Below are positions 63,720 through 64,000 of a DNA stretch of 64,000 nucleotides, in pieces. A program made the translations under genes and the position numbers. Each line of letters begins with the position of its first letter. The first letter of the stretch is position 1. Where the stretch lies: the NCBI GenBank assembly GCA_030280995.1, contig JASXTE010000001.1:2540001-2604000 (forward strand), given 5' to 3'. Source of the DNA: Hemileia vastatrix. Its lineage: Eukaryota > Basidiomycota > Pucciniomycetes > Pucciniales > Zaghouaniaceae. The notes under the pieces were generated by a model. That model was given only the letters and a program-made list of their open reading frames with translations, did not search any database and was not told the origin of the DNA.

Positions 63720-64000
63720 ATGTCCAACAATTTGGCTGACAAAATGGATAACATGCAAGTGGATGAAATTGAAATTGACTATGATGCTGACACTGTAAGT
63801 TCTTCTAAAGTTGGACATAAAAAATCTTATGCTAACACAAAGAATTCACATACTGCAGGATGTGGAAATGACAGGAAATGTAAACAAACCAAACCCCCTT
63901 CCCCCAGTACCACAGAAGGAAGTAAAGCCTCTAGTGCCTCAAGAAGGTCTTCCAAAAGGCTTCAAAATAAAAAAGCTTCCTCTGCCACAACAAATCAGCA
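63720..64000 (+). CDS. G3 gag, N-terminal part (cut by window edge)
   Basis: The ATG at 63720 opens MSNNLADKMDNMQVDEIEID. The unspliced frame shares RRSSKRLQNKKASS with G1 and G2. Splicing of 63795-63858 (64 nt, GTAAGT, CTAAC branch-like motif, CTGCAG) in phase 0 instead yields DVEMTGNVNKPNPLPP and EGLPKGFKIKKLPLPQQI, matching the alternative product of G1 and G2. Both frames are open to the window end. The rest of the element lies outside. Confidence 0.7.
   Translation, partial: MSNNLADKMDNMQVDEIEIDYDADTVSSSKVGHKKSYANTKNSHTAGCGNDRKCKQTKPPSPSTTEGSKASSASRRSSKRLQNKKASSATTNQ

Overview
The window looks like a repeat-dense, AT-rich chromosome segment of a filamentous basidiomycete, most likely a rust fungus (Pucciniales). 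The reasons are short GT-AG introns (58-104 nt), a split FHA-domain gene, Tet-like 2OG-Fe(II) oxygenase genes, and many nested PIF/Harbinger, Tc1/mariner, Ty1/copia and Ty3/gypsy elements. Assignment to Pucciniales rests on recognising these families by eye and is an inference. Only one ordinary cellular gene is visible: a three-exon FHA-domain (Tos4/Plm2-like) gene on the minus strand at 1090-2995. Everything from about 3.27 kb onwards is transposon or transposon-derived.

Layout. 1-255 is a TTTTA microsatellite. 1090-2995 is the FHA gene. 3272-4097 holds small foldback MITEs. 4112-5318 is an internally deleted Tc1-like element with intact TIRs and TA duplications. 5342-5535 is a MITE. 5695-6274 plus 11347-11510 are the two halves of a second Tc1-like transposase, split by a 5.07-kb PIF/Harbinger element (6275-11346) that carries a NAM/Myb-type gene, a transposase and a ~2-kb nested palindrome. 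11805-19154 is element A. 19155-25377 holds a decayed Ty1/copia element with three MITEs. 25378-40676 is element B, interrupted by Ty3/gypsy copy G1 (25699-34228). 42276-57244 is element C, interrupted by the young Ty3/gypsy copy G2 (45854-54756). 57250-60988 is element D, abutting C. 61041-64000 holds a solo LTR and the 5' end of a third gypsy element (G3).

The most interesting system is the family A-D. Four copies share one architecture: a DDE_Tnp_4-type (PIF/Harbinger-like) transposase and a Tet-like 2OG-Fe(II) oxygenase on one strand, and a convergent DNA-binding/coiled-coil protein on the other. All four have GGGGG-starting TIRs and are flanked by TATTA or TAATA. The family therefore joins a transposase, a putative 5-methylcytosine oxidase and a DNA-binding protein in one mobile unit. 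Its subterminal palindromes contain CpGs. In the older copy B these CpGs have decayed to TpG/CpA, as expected of methylated cytosines, and several inactivating stops are CGA-to-TGA changes. Every transposase and oxygenase copy is broken, but the DNA-binding gene of D is intact (395 codons).

The second notable system is the Ty3/gypsy family G1-G3. All three copies keep a 58-64-nt intron near the start of gag (GTAAGTTCT donor, CAG/GATGT acceptor). Splicing it switches translation into a second, better-conserved frame that overlaps the unspliced gag frame. The 5' leaders of G1 and G2 also carry nine to ten copies of a TTTCAGTTGAC-type repeat.
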